Source: Bifidobacterium vespertilionis
GTDB taxonomy: Bacteria > Actinomycetota > Actinomycetes > Actinomycetales > Bifidobacteriaceae
Reading direction: 5' to 3'
Length of the DNA stretch: 64,000 nucleotides
NCBI RefSeq assembly: GCF_008698145.1
Contig: NZ_RZNZ01000004.1
Span: 124,001-188,000 of the forward strand
In this document: positions 44,487 through 53,062 of the stretch, one piece after another
Position numbering within the stretch: the stretch's first letter is position 1
Layout of the letters: every line of letters begins with the position of its first letter
Program-made: the position numbers and the translations under genes
Notes under the pieces: model-generated
The model's database searches: none
What the model saw: the letters and a program-made list of their open reading frames with translations, nothing else
Told to the model about the DNA's origin: nothing

Positions 44487-45596
44487 TCACCGCCCGGTGC
44501 TGCCGCGCAGGACCAGCGCGGAGGGGATGCGGAACAGCTCGGCGTCCTGCCGCTCGCCGTTGATGCGCGCGAACAGCAGTCGGGCCGCGCGCGAAGCCAG
44601 AATGGGCAGCGAGACGCGGATCGAGGTGAGGGTGGGCTCGCTCACGCGCGCCACGATGTCATCGTCGAACCCGATGATCTGGTAGTCGCGCGGCGCCTCC
44701 TTACCACGCCTGCGCATGGCTGCCATGAAACCGATCGCCATCAGGTCGTTGTGGGCGATCACCGCCTCGGTGGGATGCTGCGCGTACTTCTCCGCGAACG
44801 CGAACCCGCCTTCGAATGTGGGGGATCCCGGCCACAGGCGGCGCACCTCCATGCCCTGCGCCTTGCAGGCGGCGGCGATCGTGTTCCATCGTACGCCCAC
44901 CGACCAGGACGTGGCCGGCCCGTCCAGATACGTGACCCCGTCCACGCCGTGCGCGCGCAGATAGTCGACCGCCTGCTGCACGCCGGGGGCGTTGTCGATC
45001 AGCACGCTGTGCACGCCGCGCACCGCACGGTTGATCACCACCACCGGGCGGGACTGGGCGCACTTGCGGATCATCGAATCAGGCATGCGGGAGGATGTGA
45101 GGATCACGCCGTCCGCATAGGCGACCACCTTGTCGAACGCGGCGCGCTCCAGGGAGGCGTTCTCGCGCGATTCGGACACGATCAGGCTCAGCCCGTGGTT
45201 GGCGCACTCGCGCTCCACGCCGCGGATGATGTCGGAGAAGAACTCGTTGGCGATGTCCGGCACGATGATCGCGATCAGACCGTGCTGCCCGCGGCTCGGC
45301 ACGGTCTCCACCGGGTCGGCGTGATAGCCCAGCCGGTCGGCCGCCTCGAAGATGCGCTTGGTGGTGGCCGCGCTCACGCGATCGGGCTTGGCGAACGCGC
45401 GCGAAACGGTGGAGGGCGAAACGCCGGCCAGCTTGGCCACGTCCCGGATCGTCACCTTCGCGGGCTCGGCGGGCGTCCGGGTGCCCGATGCATGCGTATC
45501 CGGTGCCTGCGTGTCCTGAGCCTGCGTTCCCTGAGCCTGCACGTCCCGCGCTCGATCGGCGGGCTGATTGAAATCCTCTGTCGTCATATGTTTCAT
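44487..45596 (-). CDS. LacI-family transcriptional regulator
   Basis: The 369-residue protein has an unusual 45-residue Gln/Ala/Thr-rich N-terminal tail with repeats of QAQGT/QAQDT. The LacI helix-turn-helix follows (VTIRDVAKLAGVSPSTVSRAFAKPDRV) with its hinge helix, then a periplasmic-binding sensor domain (GLIAIIVPDIANEFF to VLRGS). Flanked by uxaB and the aldolase unit, it likely governs uronate metabolism. No good ribosome site precedes either candidate ATG (45594 or 45585), so leaderless translation is possible. The inducer is unknown. Confidence 0.88.
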   Translation of the reverse strand: MKHMTTEDFNQPADRARDVQAQGTQAQDTQAPDTHASGTRTPAEPAKVTIRDVAKLAGVSPSTVSRAFAKPDRVSAATTKRIFEAADRLGYHADPVETVPSRGQHGLIAIIVPDIANEFFSDIIRGVERECANHGLSLIVSESRENASLERAAFDKVVAYADGVILTSSRMPDSMIRKCAQSRPVVVINRAVRGVHSVLIDNAPGVQQAVDYLRAHGVDGVTYLDGPATSWSVGVRWNTIAAACKAQGMEVRRLWPGSPTFEGGFAFAEKYAQHPTEAVIAHNDLMAIGFMAAMRRRGKEAPRDYQIIGFDDDIVARVSEPTLTSIRVSLPILASRAARLLFARINGERQDAELFRIPSALVLRGSTGR

Positions 45597-45760
45597 TGTA
45601 TGGTCGGCGGGCACCGCGACCCGGCCACGACCCGGCCACGACCCGGCTATGACCCGGTCACACCCCACAATGCGACATCCGCCCGTTGCGGAACTTGGAA
45701 CAAGCACGCAACGGGCGGATGCCACGGGAAGGAAAGGGTTGAAGAAGAAAAGAGCAGGCG

Positions 45761-47209
45761 CTACGCGAGGGCCTCGATCAGCGGCTTGATGCCGCCGTTC
45801 TCGATCGCGGCCACGTTGGCCTCCACAGCGGAGGCCAGACCGTCGATCGCGGTCAGATCGGCGCCCCACAGGGACGCGTCGGACAGCACGGCGTTCACGA
45901 ACCCGGCGCGATCGGCCGCGGCGGCGCGGATGCGATCCACCACCTCGGGCGAATCGTTGATGTTCACCGGCTCCGCGGCCAGACCGCCGTACGTGGCGAG
46001 CAGCGCGGACAAGGCGAGCACGATGCGCTTGGGCAGACCGCGGCCGGCCTCCACGTTCGCGCCGACGAGCGGCAGCAGACGGGCGGTGAACTTGGCGACG
46101 GAGTTGAGGCCGATCGAATCGAGCGCGTGCTTGACGAACGGGTTGGCGTAGCGCTCGCACACGGCGGCGGCGAAGGCGTTGAGCTCCTCCTCGGGCAGCG
46201 TGAGCACGGGAATGATGTCCTCGTGCATCTCCTTTTCGATGAAGGAGCGCATGGTCGGATCGTTCATGACCTCGCCCACCGTGGTGAAACCGGCCAGTCG
46301 GGCCACCTGGGCCATGGTGGTGTGCGGGCCGTTGAGCAGGTAGACCTTGCGCTCGCGGTAGGGCTGCACGGCGTCGGCGGTGACCAGGTCGATGCCCAGC
46401 TTGGCGGCCGGGATGAGCTCGTTGACCTTGGCCTGCGCATCCTTGGAGCCGGCGACCGCCCACAGCAGGAACGGTTCGGCCTTGACCATGTTGTCGTCCT
46501 GGTAGCCCAGCTCGTCCCACAAAGCCTCGGCGTTGTCGCGCGGGTAGCCGGGCACGATGCGGTCCACGAGGGTGGACACGAAGGTGTTCTCGGCGTCGAG
46601 CCACTCGATGAAGGCCTCGCCGTAGCCGAACTTCTCGGCGGTCTCCTTCAGGCAGCGCTTCAGGGCCACGCCGTTGTCCGCGATCAGCTCGCAGGGCACG
46701 ATCAGGAAGCCCGGCAGACCGTTGTCGAAGCGGCGCTTGAGCAGCTGGGCGAGCTTGCCCGGATAGCTCTTGGCGGGCTTGGCGTCGGCGGCATCCTCGT
46801 CGGACAGGGCGATGCCGGCCTCGGTGGTGTTGGACACGATGATCTGCGTGTTCGGATCGTCGGCCAGCGCAAGATAGGCGTCGAAGTCGGCATACGGGTT
46901 GACGGTCCTGCCGATCGAGTCGATGAGCTGGCGGGACTGGACCTCCTTGCCGTCCTTCAGGCCCTCGAGGATGACCGTGTACAGTTCATCCTGCTTGTCC
47001 AGTTCGGCCACGCGGCCCTGGGGCAGCGGCTGGACGATCGCCACGTTGCCATTGAACAGGCCGTTGTCGTTGAGCTGCTGGACGATCCAGTCCACGAAGG
47101 CGCGCAGGAAGTTGCCTTCGCCGAACTGGATGAGCTTGATCGGGCGGTTGGCCGCACCGGCAGTGGTGAGCCCCCGCTCGATGGCCACGTTGACATTGAG
47201 CTTTTCCAT
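45761..47209 (-). CDS. uxaB: Tagaturonate reductase (altronate oxidoreductase)
   Basis: The 482-residue polyol-dehydrogenase-family enzyme resembles E. coli UxaB rather than UxuB. It shows KLIQFGEGNFLRAFVDWIVQ (about 25), IIVSNTTEAGI (about 118), FLIVPCELIADNG (about 165), STLVDRIVPGYPR (about 207) and YRERKVYLLNGPHTT (about 298). It reduces D-tagaturonate, the product of UxaC on galacturonate, to D-altronate using NADH. A strong pectin-type motif lies 67 bp upstream. The ATG follows GAAAGGAATC. Confidence 0.93.
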   Translation of the reverse strand: MEKLNVNVAIERGLTTAGAANRPIKLIQFGEGNFLRAFVDWIVQQLNDNGLFNGNVAIVQPLPQGRVAELDKQDELYTVILEGLKDGKEVQSRQLIDSIGRTVNPYADFDAYLALADDPNTQIIVSNTTEAGIALSDEDAADAKPAKSYPGKLAQLLKRRFDNGLPGFLIVPCELIADNGVALKRCLKETAEKFGYGEAFIEWLDAENTFVSTLVDRIVPGYPRDNAEALWDELGYQDDNMVKAEPFLLWAVAGSKDAQAKVNELIPAAKLGIDLVTADAVQPYRERKVYLLNGPHTTMAQVARLAGFTTVGEVMNDPTMRSFIEKEMHEDIIPVLTLPEEELNAFAAAVCERYANPFVKHALDSIGLNSVAKFTARLLPLVGANVEAGRGLPKRIVLALSALLATYGGLAAEPVNINDSPEVVDRIRAAAADRAGFVNAVLSDASLWGADLTAIDGLASAVEANVAAIENGGIKPLIEALA

Positions 47210-47275
47210 GACTGTGTGATTCCTTTCGTCTTGGTGATCACCAGCCTAGGACGCGGGTCGCGCGGGGGACAAACG

Positions 47276-47291
47276 GTTGCCATGCGTTGCA
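47276..47291 (-). promoter_or_regulatory. Pectin-regulon motif upstream of uxaB
   Basis: GTTGCCATGCGTTGCA lies 67 bp upstream of the uxaB ATG and is one of the two best copies of the motif. Confidence 0.6.
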
Positions 47292-47319
47292 GATCGGGCC
47301 GCTATGCCCTGTCCACCAC

Positions 47320-48540
47320 CTACGCCAGGTCGAGGCCGATCACCACGGGCTCGGGGATCAGACGGATGCCGAAGCGCTCCTCAACGCCCTGTTGGACCGT
47401 GCGCGCAAGGGCGGCCACGTCGGCGGCGGTGGCATCGCCGCGGTTGGTCAGCGCCAACGTGTGCCGGGTGGACAGGGACGCGGGGGCGTCGGCGGCGGTA
47501 TGGCCATCGATCGCGAAGCCCTTGGGGAAGCCAGCGTGGTCGATCAGCCATGCGGCCGACGTCTTGACGCCCGGCGTGCCGTCGGGCAGCGTGGCCTCGA
47601 AGCGCGGGGCATCCTCGGGCAGGGCGGCGATTGCCGGGTCGTCCGCAGGAAGGATAGGGTTCATGAAGAAGCTGCCGCAGCTGTGGCGATCGAAGTCCTT
47701 CTCGTCGCTGCCATTATTCGCGTCTCGCAGGGCGGCGAGATCCGCGGCGACGTTCTCCTCGCGCTTGGTGCCGGCCATATCCGGGGAGAAATAGCGGTTC
47801 GGATCCTCAAGCATGCCCTTGGATGCGCGGACCTTGAGCACGGTCTCGCGGATGGCGTGGGTGGACATGCGATCGCCCACCTCCACGCCGAGCGCCTTGG
47901 CGAGCTGGCCGTAGCCGACCACGCCGGTCTCGCTGTGCCGCAGCGCGAAGGTCACTGAAAGGACAACGAAGCGCGGCGTGGGGAAAAACTGGTCCGCCGG
48001 CACGCCGGGCGCCCGGTACATGCTGCGCTTCAGAGCCGAGGTGCGGTAGCCGAAATCCATCTCGTCATGCGTCAGATCGCGGGTCTTCTTCTCCTGGCGG
48101 TCCCAGACCTCCACGGACTCGACCACATCGCCCACTTCCTGGCCGTATGCGCCGATGTTCTGCACCACGCTCGCGCCCACGGTTCCGGGGATGCCGGACA
48201 GGCCCTCAACGCCTTCGAGCCCGATGCGCACGCAGAATTCGACCAGATCGTCCCAGTTCGCGCCGGCCTCCGCATTGACATGCACGGTGCGCTCGCCGCC
48301 TTCGACGGGCGCGGCCTCATCCGGCACGGTGATGAGCCGGCGGGCGTCGCGCACCACGTAGCCCATGAAGGTGTCGTCGGAGGCGAGCGTGTTGGAGCCG
48401 CCGCCGATCACGAACAGCGGCAGGCCCTTCTCGTCGGCGTCCTCGACGGCCTCGATCACGCCCACGCGCGAGGTGGGCTCAACAAATCGGGCGATGCGGC
48501 CGCCCACGCCGATGGTGGTGATATCTGCGAACGAAGTCAT
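47320..48540 (-). CDS. murB: UDP-N-acetylenolpyruvoylglucosamine reductase
   Basis: The 406-residue FAD enzyme of peptidoglycan precursor synthesis shows IGVGGRIARF (about 10), FVIGGGSNTLASDD (about 43), LSGIPGTVGASVVQNIGAYGQEVGD (about 118-142, split here only for description) and SCGSFFMNPILP with the catalytic Ser (about 287). It is a housekeeping gene and marks the boundary between accessory islands. A GGAGG lies immediately before the ATG with very short spacing, so a leaderless or atypical start is possible. Confidence 0.95.
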   Translation of the reverse strand: MTSFADITTIGVGGRIARFVEPTSRVGVIEAVEDADEKGLPLFVIGGGSNTLASDDTFMGYVVRDARRLITVPDEAAPVEGGERTVHVNAEAGANWDDLVEFCVRIGLEGVEGLSGIPGTVGASVVQNIGAYGQEVGDVVESVEVWDRQEKKTRDLTHDEMDFGYRTSALKRSMYRAPGVPADQFFPTPRFVVLSVTFALRHSETGVVGYGQLAKALGVEVGDRMSTHAIRETVLKVRASKGMLEDPNRYFSPDMAGTKREENVAADLAALRDANNGSDEKDFDRHSCGSFFMNPILPADDPAIAALPEDAPRFEATLPDGTPGVKTSAAWLIDHAGFPKGFAIDGHTAADAPASLSTRHTLALTNRGDATAADVAALARTVQQGVEERFGIRLIPEPVVIGLDLA

Positions 48541-48605
48541 GCCTCCACCCTATCCGGCGCGCGCGATGTTGCGCAACGGGCGGGTGCGGGTGAGATATGC
48601 GTCAC

Positions 48606-48862
48606 GCACTGGATTTGCTCATTCTGCGGCGGGCTGGGCGCAAAGTGAGCGAATCCGATGCGGGCGAAGTTGTTCCGTACTGTAATCCGCACGCCTAGTC
48701 ACACTCATCGCACTGGATTTGCTCATTCTGATGCCGATTTTCCACAAAGTGAGCAAATCTGAGCAAATCTGATGCCGTACAGGGCCCAAACGCCCAAACG
48801 CCTCCCAGCGCAATGAATCCGCTCATTATGCGGCGGGCTGGGCGCAAAGTGAGCAAAATGCG
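48606..48862. repeat. GATTTGCTCATTCTG/AGTGAGCAAATC hairpins (family C), locus 2
   Basis: Three hairpin units at about 48606-48661, 48710-48775 and 48810-48862 have arms GGATTTGCTCATTCTG and CAAAGTGAGCAAATCYGATG. The loop GGCGGGCTGGGCG is identical in the first and third. The middle unit has a duplicated GAGCAAATCT. The sequence family is the same as at 37612-37805. Confidence 0.85.
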
Positions 48863-48950
48863 CGGGTGGCGGCAGAATGCTGGAACCGCTAATCGGTTTC
48901 AGGTGCCCGGAGCCGACCAGTGCGGGAATTCATCCCGATCCGCAATCCCG

Positions 48951-49115
48951 ATCCGCCCAGTTTGTGCCCAGTTTGTGCCGCAAACTGGGCAAATCCGGCC
49001 ACCGAATTCGCAAACTGGGCAGATCCGGTCATCTGGAACCCGATTTCACGTTCCAGATGACACATCCTGCCCAGTTTGCGGAGCGAACGTCCCGATTTGC
49101 CCAGTTTGCGGGAAC
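48951..49115. repeat. GCCCAGTTTG / CAAACTGGGCAAATCC inverted repeats (family D)
   Basis: CCCAGTTTGTG occurs twice, followed by two forward CGCAAACTGGGCARATCCGG units and later two inverted GCCCAGTTTGCGG units. A 15-bp CATCTGGAAC/GTTCCAGATG dyad lies between them. The layout resembles family C with a related core. With family C it fills the 675-bp stretch between murB and rpmG. Confidence 0.75.
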
Positions 49116-49163
49116 ACGATGCCGGGAGCCAGACGCTGGGAGACGACATTGAGCTGAAATACG

Positions 49164-49191
49164 AAAAAACCCGACCGTTTGAGGTCGGGTT
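49164..49191 (-). terminator. Intrinsic terminator of rpmG
   Basis: A 9-bp stem (AACCCGACC/GGTCGGGTT) with a 6-nt loop is followed on the minus strand by TTTTTTCG, 25 bp after the rpmG stop. Confidence 0.9.
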
Positions 49192-49215
49192 GGAAATCTT
49201 GAAGACCGGAATGGC

Positions 49216-49386
49216 TCAGCGGGTCTCGCGGTGCACGGTCTGCTTGCCGCAGCGCGGGCAGAACTTCTTGAGCTCAAGACGATCCGGGGTGTTACGACGA
49301 TTCTTGGTCGTGATGTAGTTACGCTCCTTGCACTCAGTGCATGCCAGCGTGATGCCCGGACGGATGTCGGCGCTCTTGCTTGCCAT
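49216..49386 (-). CDS. rpmG: 50S ribosomal protein L33
   Basis: The 56-residue protein reads [20 protein letters not shown] onward to HRETR. It is a large-subunit ribosomal protein with the zinc-ribbon pairs CTEC (about 16) and CPRC (about 43), so it is the Cys-containing, zinc-binding form. It is preceded by tRNA genes on the same strand and followed by a clear terminator. The ATG follows GAGGTGACTAGAT. Confidence 0.96.
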   Translation of the reverse strand: MASKSADIRPGITLACTECKERNYITTKNRRNTPDRLELKKFCPRCGKQTVHRETR

Positions 49387-49434
49387 ATCTAGTCACCTCT
49401 GTGTTCGTTGTTCGCCGACTGCCGTCGGTCCTTG

Positions 49435-49508
49435 TAGCGAGGAAGAGACTCGAACTCTTGACCTTGCGATTATGAGTCGCACGCTCTAGCCAGCTGAGCT
49501 ACCCCGCC
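49435..49508 (-). tRNA. tRNA-Met (CAT)
   Basis: This is a 74-nt cloverleaf. It has acceptor GGCGGGG pairing with CCTCGCT (two wobbles), D arm GCTC...GAGC, anticodon loop CTCATAA and T arm AAGAG-TTCGAGT-CTCTT. No CCA is encoded. Elongator versus initiator identity is not decided, but G at position 1 paired by wobble suggests elongator. Confidence 0.9.
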
Positions 49509-49513
49509 ATGAG

Positions 49514-49585
<72 letters not shown>

Positions 49586-49586
49586 G

Positions 49587-49670
49587 TGGCGGATAGTGGA
49601 TTCGAACCACTGAAGCACGAAGCGGCTGATTTACAGTCAGCTCCCTTTGACCACTTGGGAAATCCGCCAT
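49587..49670 (-). tRNA. tRNA-Tyr (GTA)
   Basis: This is an 84-nt class II tRNA with acceptor GGCGGAT/ATCCGCC, anticodon loop CTGTAAA and a long variable arm (CGCTTCGTG region). Its T arm is AGTGG-TTCGAAT-CCACT. It is the first gene of the Tyr-Thr-Met-rpmG transcript. Confidence 0.92.
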
Positions 49671-49769
49671 TGCCGCACTTGACCAAGGCCGTGAGCGGCA
49701 ACTCGAATAATATGTCATAGTTTCCGGCCGAGCGCAAGTCGACCCCCCGCTTCGGCGTGTCGCGCCCGC

Positions 49770-50018
49770 TCAGGACCCATGCCGCCAGCGGTACAAAGCC
49801 CTCTCAATCCGCTTGTTTCCAACGATTTCGAGGGGAAAGCCGGCATCGGCGAAGATCTGCGCGGGACTCCTGCCCGTCTCGTACTCCCGGATGGCCCTGC
49901 TGCGAAATTCCTCGGAGTACCGGATCTTTCCGGCCGGGGAAATCTCCTCCACGGCGTCGAGCGCCTCCAGCTGAATGCGGGCGGATTCGGTCAGCCACGA
50001 CGGGGCTCGTGCGGTCAT
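49770..50018 (-). CDS. Small HTH-domain protein (transposase-like helix-turn-helix)
   Basis: The 82-residue protein contains IRYSEEFRSRAIREYETGRSP then AQIFADAGFPLEIVGNKRIE, a helix-turn-helix resembling small stand-alone proteins and OrfA-like parts of transposases. No transposase partner or terminal repeats are present. The start has only a weak ribosome site (GTGAAG), and the upstream in-frame extension overlaps repeats. It may be a remnant or a small regulator. Its function is not recognised. Confidence 0.55.
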   Translation of the reverse strand: MTARAPSWLTESARIQLEALDAVEEISPAGKIRYSEEFRSRAIREYETGRSPAQIFADAGFPLEIVGNKRIERALYRWRHGS

Positions 50019-50154
50019 GACTTCACTGTAGACGCCGGATGTGTCGCCCGGGCAACGCGCAGTCGACGTCCCGGCGACAGTATGGCGACACGATGGCGAC
50101 ATCCGGGCGCGAGCTGTGTCATATCGCAGAATCAGAGAACCATCAGCACGCACA

Positions 50155-50283
50155 GTTAAGGATCCTTCGACTGCGCCCTTCGGTGTCCGGCTACGCCGGA
50201 CCGTCGCCGCCTTGGCGGCGGCTCCCCTCGCCTACGGACAGCCCACCGGGCTGTCCGCTTTACGGCTCAGTGCTCAGGATGAC
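50155..50283. repeat. Composite dispersed repeat upstream of the SGNH hydrolase gene
   Basis: GTTAAGGATCCTTCGACTGC is followed by the GTCCGGCTACGCCGGACCGTC module with CGCCGCCTTGGCGGCGG. A 9-bp-stem hairpin GGACAGCCC/GGGCTGTCC follows at 50236-50256, then GCTCAGGATGAC. Its right part closely matches 10228-10305. The flanks within 50019-50380 hold no gene. Confidence 0.8.
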
Positions 50284-50380
50284 AGGTCAGGCAACAACGG
50301 CAACAACAGTCAACCCGCAGCACCGGTGGTGCGAATCACGCCATAATGGTTGCGGACGATCACAAAGGAGTTTCACGATC

Positions 50381-51016
50381 ATGATCAACGTGCTGTGCTT
50401 CGGCGATTCCAACACCAACGGGACGAACCCGGCGGGCGGTCGGCATCCGCGCGACGTGCGCTGGACCGGGCGGCTGCAGCGACTGCTCGGCGACGACTGG
50501 TACGTGATCGAGGAGGGCATGGGCGGTCGCACCACCGTGTACAACAACCCGCTCGAACCGCACCGCAGCGGCATCGAGGCCCTGCCGATCGCGCTGGTCA
50601 CCCATCGTCCGCTCGACTATGTGATCATCGCCTTGGGCACCAACGACATGAAGGACATGTTCCGCGCCGATGCCAGGGCCATCGCGGCCGGCGTGGACAT
50701 GCTGGTCCAGGAGGTCAAGCACACCGGCAATCGCGGTCAGGACACGCCGCGCATCGTGATCGTCTCCCCCATCCTGCTGCGCCCCGGCATCGGCGAAAGC
50801 CCGTTCATCGGCTTCCGGGAGGAGGCGCGCGAGGTGTCCCTGAAGCTCGCCCCCGAAATCCGCAAAATCGCCGACAGGGAGGGATGCCTGTTCCTTGACG
50901 GCGCGAAGGTGGCCGAGGCGAGCGATCTGGACAAGCTGCATATGGACGGCGAGAACCACGCGAAGATGGCCCGCGCCCTGGCCGATCTGCTGCTGGCCGA
51001 TCGCGCGGCCGACTGA
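50381..51016 (+). CDS. SGNH/GDSL-family esterase
   Basis: The 211-residue protein has block I LCFGDSNTNG with the nucleophile Ser (about 8), a Gly in EGMGGRTTVYNN (about 50), ALGTNDMKD (about 88) and the catalytic D-x-x-H in LDKLHMDGENH (about 190). Residues resemble arylesterase-type acetyl hydrolases. It has no leader, so it is cytoplasmic. It converges with the CE12 gene, which suggests removal of acetyl groups from imported pectin fragments. The start follows AAAGGAG. The substrate is inferred. Confidence 0.85.
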   Translation: MINVLCFGDSNTNGTNPAGGRHPRDVRWTGRLQRLLGDDWYVIEEGMGGRTTVYNNPLEPHRSGIEALPIALVTHRPLDYVIIALGTNDMKDMFRADARAIAAGVDMLVQEVKHTGNRGQDTPRIVIVSPILLRPGIGESPFIGFREEAREVSLKLAPEIRKIADREGCLFLDGAKVAEASDLDKLHMDGENHAKMARALADLLLADRAAD

Positions 51017-51072
51017 CCCGGCCGCCGCATCGCGCACGGTCAGTCGGCCCGAAACGACCCCGATCAGCCCGT

Positions 51073-52785
51073 TCAGCCCAACAGGCCGACGGACAACGGT
51101 ATCGGATTGATGCCGAACCGCGCCGCATTGGCCCGGAGATAATCAAGCGCGGCCGGCGGGATGGCCGGCGCGGACGGATCCTGCTCGATCTCCTCGGCGA
51201 GGTAGGCGATCAGCGCCACGGCATGACCGGCCGCGAGCGCCCCGGCCAGTTCGGGATGCGCCTTGACGACCGGTTCGGGATCGATCGCGCGTCCCACATA
51301 GAGGAGCACGTCCAACGGACGGGCCACGGATTTCCCGGCACACTCCACCGCGGCGGAACCGGGCTCACCCGTCCCATCCCCCACCGGCGTGAGCATCATG
51401 GCCTTGCGGAAGGGCGAGATGTCGCCGGTGATGTATGGCTCGGCCGTGTACTTCAGATACAGCGGGTTCAGATACTGGTCCACCACAAGCTGGGGGCGAT
51501 CCAGATCGTGCGCGCGCGGCGGCAGCGGCCAGTCACCGAAGCCTGCGGTCATGTGGCCCGCCAACGCCCGGTACGTCTGGGTTTCCGCCGCATTGCGGCC
51601 CTCCCAGTGAGCAAGCACGCGCGTGATCTCACTGGCCACGATGCCGGCCATGCGGTAGGCGCCCACGTCGTGGATGTGCGTGCGATCGCCGGCATGGAAC
51701 ATCGGGCGCGCGGACTCGTCGCCAAGATCCTTGAGCAACGCCATGCTGCGCGCATGCAGATCCAGCACGGGCACCTGGCGTTCGCGGCCCAGATCGATCA
51801 CCGCCGAAGCCCAGTCATGCAGCAGATCATTGTAGGTGCCGTCCGCGTTCCAGGTGTTGCGGGCGAGCGATGTGACGAGGATCGGATACACGCCGGCCTC
51901 GCGCGCCTCGCGGATGTAGCGGTCGAGCTCGCGCCAATAGCCGCCGCGCGCGTCCAGCTCGGGGCGCTTCTGGTCGTTGTGGCCGAATTGGATGAGGAAG
52001 TAGTCGCCCGGCCGCCAGTCGGATTGGACGGGCGCGTAATGCCCTTCCGAGCGGAAGGTGACGGAGGTCAGTCCGGAGCGGGCGTGGTTGGACACGGCGA
52101 TGGAACCATCCAGCCATGCTGGCAGGCAAGCGCCCCAGCCGCAGTAGGTGTCCGAGGGGGCGTAGGGGTATTGCGCGGGCTCGTTGGTGACCGTGGAATC
52201 GCCGGCGATCCACACGGTGGGCGTAAGGGCGGGAGCCGGTTCCACGGTGACGCGCACCGGACGGGCATTCACGCCCACCACGGCGAGCATGAGATGATTC
52301 ACGCGCGCAAGTTCCGTGACGGACCGGGGTACGAAATCGGAAACGTTGACCGTGGTCTCGACGACGATGGGGTCGCCGTTGACCGGCAGCTCCCCCTTGA
52401 AGACAAGCTGGCGGGGGCCTGCGAACACCAGCACGTCACGATCGGCAAGACCCGTGTCCGAGATGTCCCCATAACGGGCGTCGGCGACAGGATCGACGCT
52501 GTCCGCAGCCGCGCCCGAAGCCGCGCGATCCCCACGGTTCTGCGCGATGGTGAGCGTGACCGCATAGTCGCCGTGCATGGGCACGTCCACGCGCACCAAT
52601 GACGGGATGACGCCGGAGGATTGGCCCGCACGGAAGGGCTCGCCGGCGCGATACCAGGGCTGCGGCTCGAAGCCGGCGTTGAGCTGGGCGGGACCGGGAG
52701 TCACGTTCGCGGCGCGCGCGGCGTCGGTGATGAGCCCGAAACCGCGCTCCGGGGTGTAGTCGCCATTGAGTTCATAAGTGGTCAT
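51073..52785 (-). CDS. Rhamnogalacturonan acetylesterase-like protein (CE12 / SGNH)
   Basis: The 570-residue protein has an N-terminal beta-sandwich domain (about 1-190) and then a CE12-type SGNH domain. That domain shows IAGDSTV with the nucleophile Ser (about 208), SNHARSGLTS (about 238), IQFGHNDQK (about 275) and the D-x-x-H in GDRTHIHDVGA (about 375). An extra 160-residue C-terminal region follows. It removes acetyl groups from rhamnogalacturonan. It has no signal peptide. The start follows AAAGGAGAAAG, and a pectin-type motif lies 78 bp upstream. It is the last enzyme gene of pectin island II. Confidence 0.85.
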   Translation of the reverse strand: MTTYELNGDYTPERGFGLITDAARAANVTPGPAQLNAGFEPQPWYRAGEPFRAGQSSGVIPSLVRVDVPMHGDYAVTLTIAQNRGDRAASGAAADSVDPVADARYGDISDTGLADRDVLVFAGPRQLVFKGELPVNGDPIVVETTVNVSDFVPRSVTELARVNHLMLAVVGVNARPVRVTVEPAPALTPTVWIAGDSTVTNEPAQYPYAPSDTYCGWGACLPAWLDGSIAVSNHARSGLTSVTFRSEGHYAPVQSDWRPGDYFLIQFGHNDQKRPELDARGGYWRELDRYIREAREAGVYPILVTSLARNTWNADGTYNDLLHDWASAVIDLGRERQVPVLDLHARSMALLKDLGDESARPMFHAGDRTHIHDVGAYRMAGIVASEITRVLAHWEGRNAAETQTYRALAGHMTAGFGDWPLPPRAHDLDRPQLVVDQYLNPLYLKYTAEPYITGDISPFRKAMMLTPVGDGTGEPGSAAVECAGKSVARPLDVLLYVGRAIDPEPVVKAHPELAGALAAGHAVALIAYLAEEIEQDPSAPAIPPAALDYLRANAARFGINPIPLSVGLLG

Positions 52786-52862
52786 TCGGCTTTCTCCTTT
52801 GAATGGTCCTTCAGCGGTCCGATTCCGCCACTGTAGGCCGTCCGGGCCGGTTGGGCGGATGG

Positions 52863-52878
52863 GTTGCCAGAGGTTGCG
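52863..52878 (-). promoter_or_regulatory. Pectin-regulon motif upstream of CE12
   Basis: GTTGCCAGAGGTTGCG differs from the consensus only at the last base, 78 bp upstream of the CE12 ATG. This suggests CE12 has its own promoter despite lying after GH42. Confidence 0.5.
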
Positions 52879-52914
52879 GGGGTCTTCCTGAGTGCGGCGG
52901 AATGGCCTTCCTTC

Positions 52915-53015
52915 GTCATCCTGAGCGAAGCGTAGCGGAGTCGAAGGATCCTTAATTTGTGCGCATACAGTTAAGGATCCTTCGGCTCCGGCTTCGCCTT
53001 CGCTCAGGATGACGT
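52915..53015. repeat. Full GTCATCCTGAGCGAAGC...GCTCAGGATGAC inverted repeat
   Basis: This is the most complete copy of the dispersed repeat: TCATCCTGAGCGAAGCG...GTCGAAGGATCCTTAA on the left and TTAAGGATCCTTCGGCTCC...TTCGCTCAGGATGAC on the right. The spacer between them contains GTGCGCATAC. The whole can fold into one long hairpin of about 100 nt. Confidence 0.85.
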
Positions 53016-53062
53016 TGGGAAAACAAGCCGCGCCGCCCAGGATGACGCCGGCCATCCGCCGC

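Noticed and set aside
49770-50018. Insertion sequence
   Set aside because: Only a small HTH protein is present. There is no DDE transposase, no terminal inverted repeats and no target duplication.
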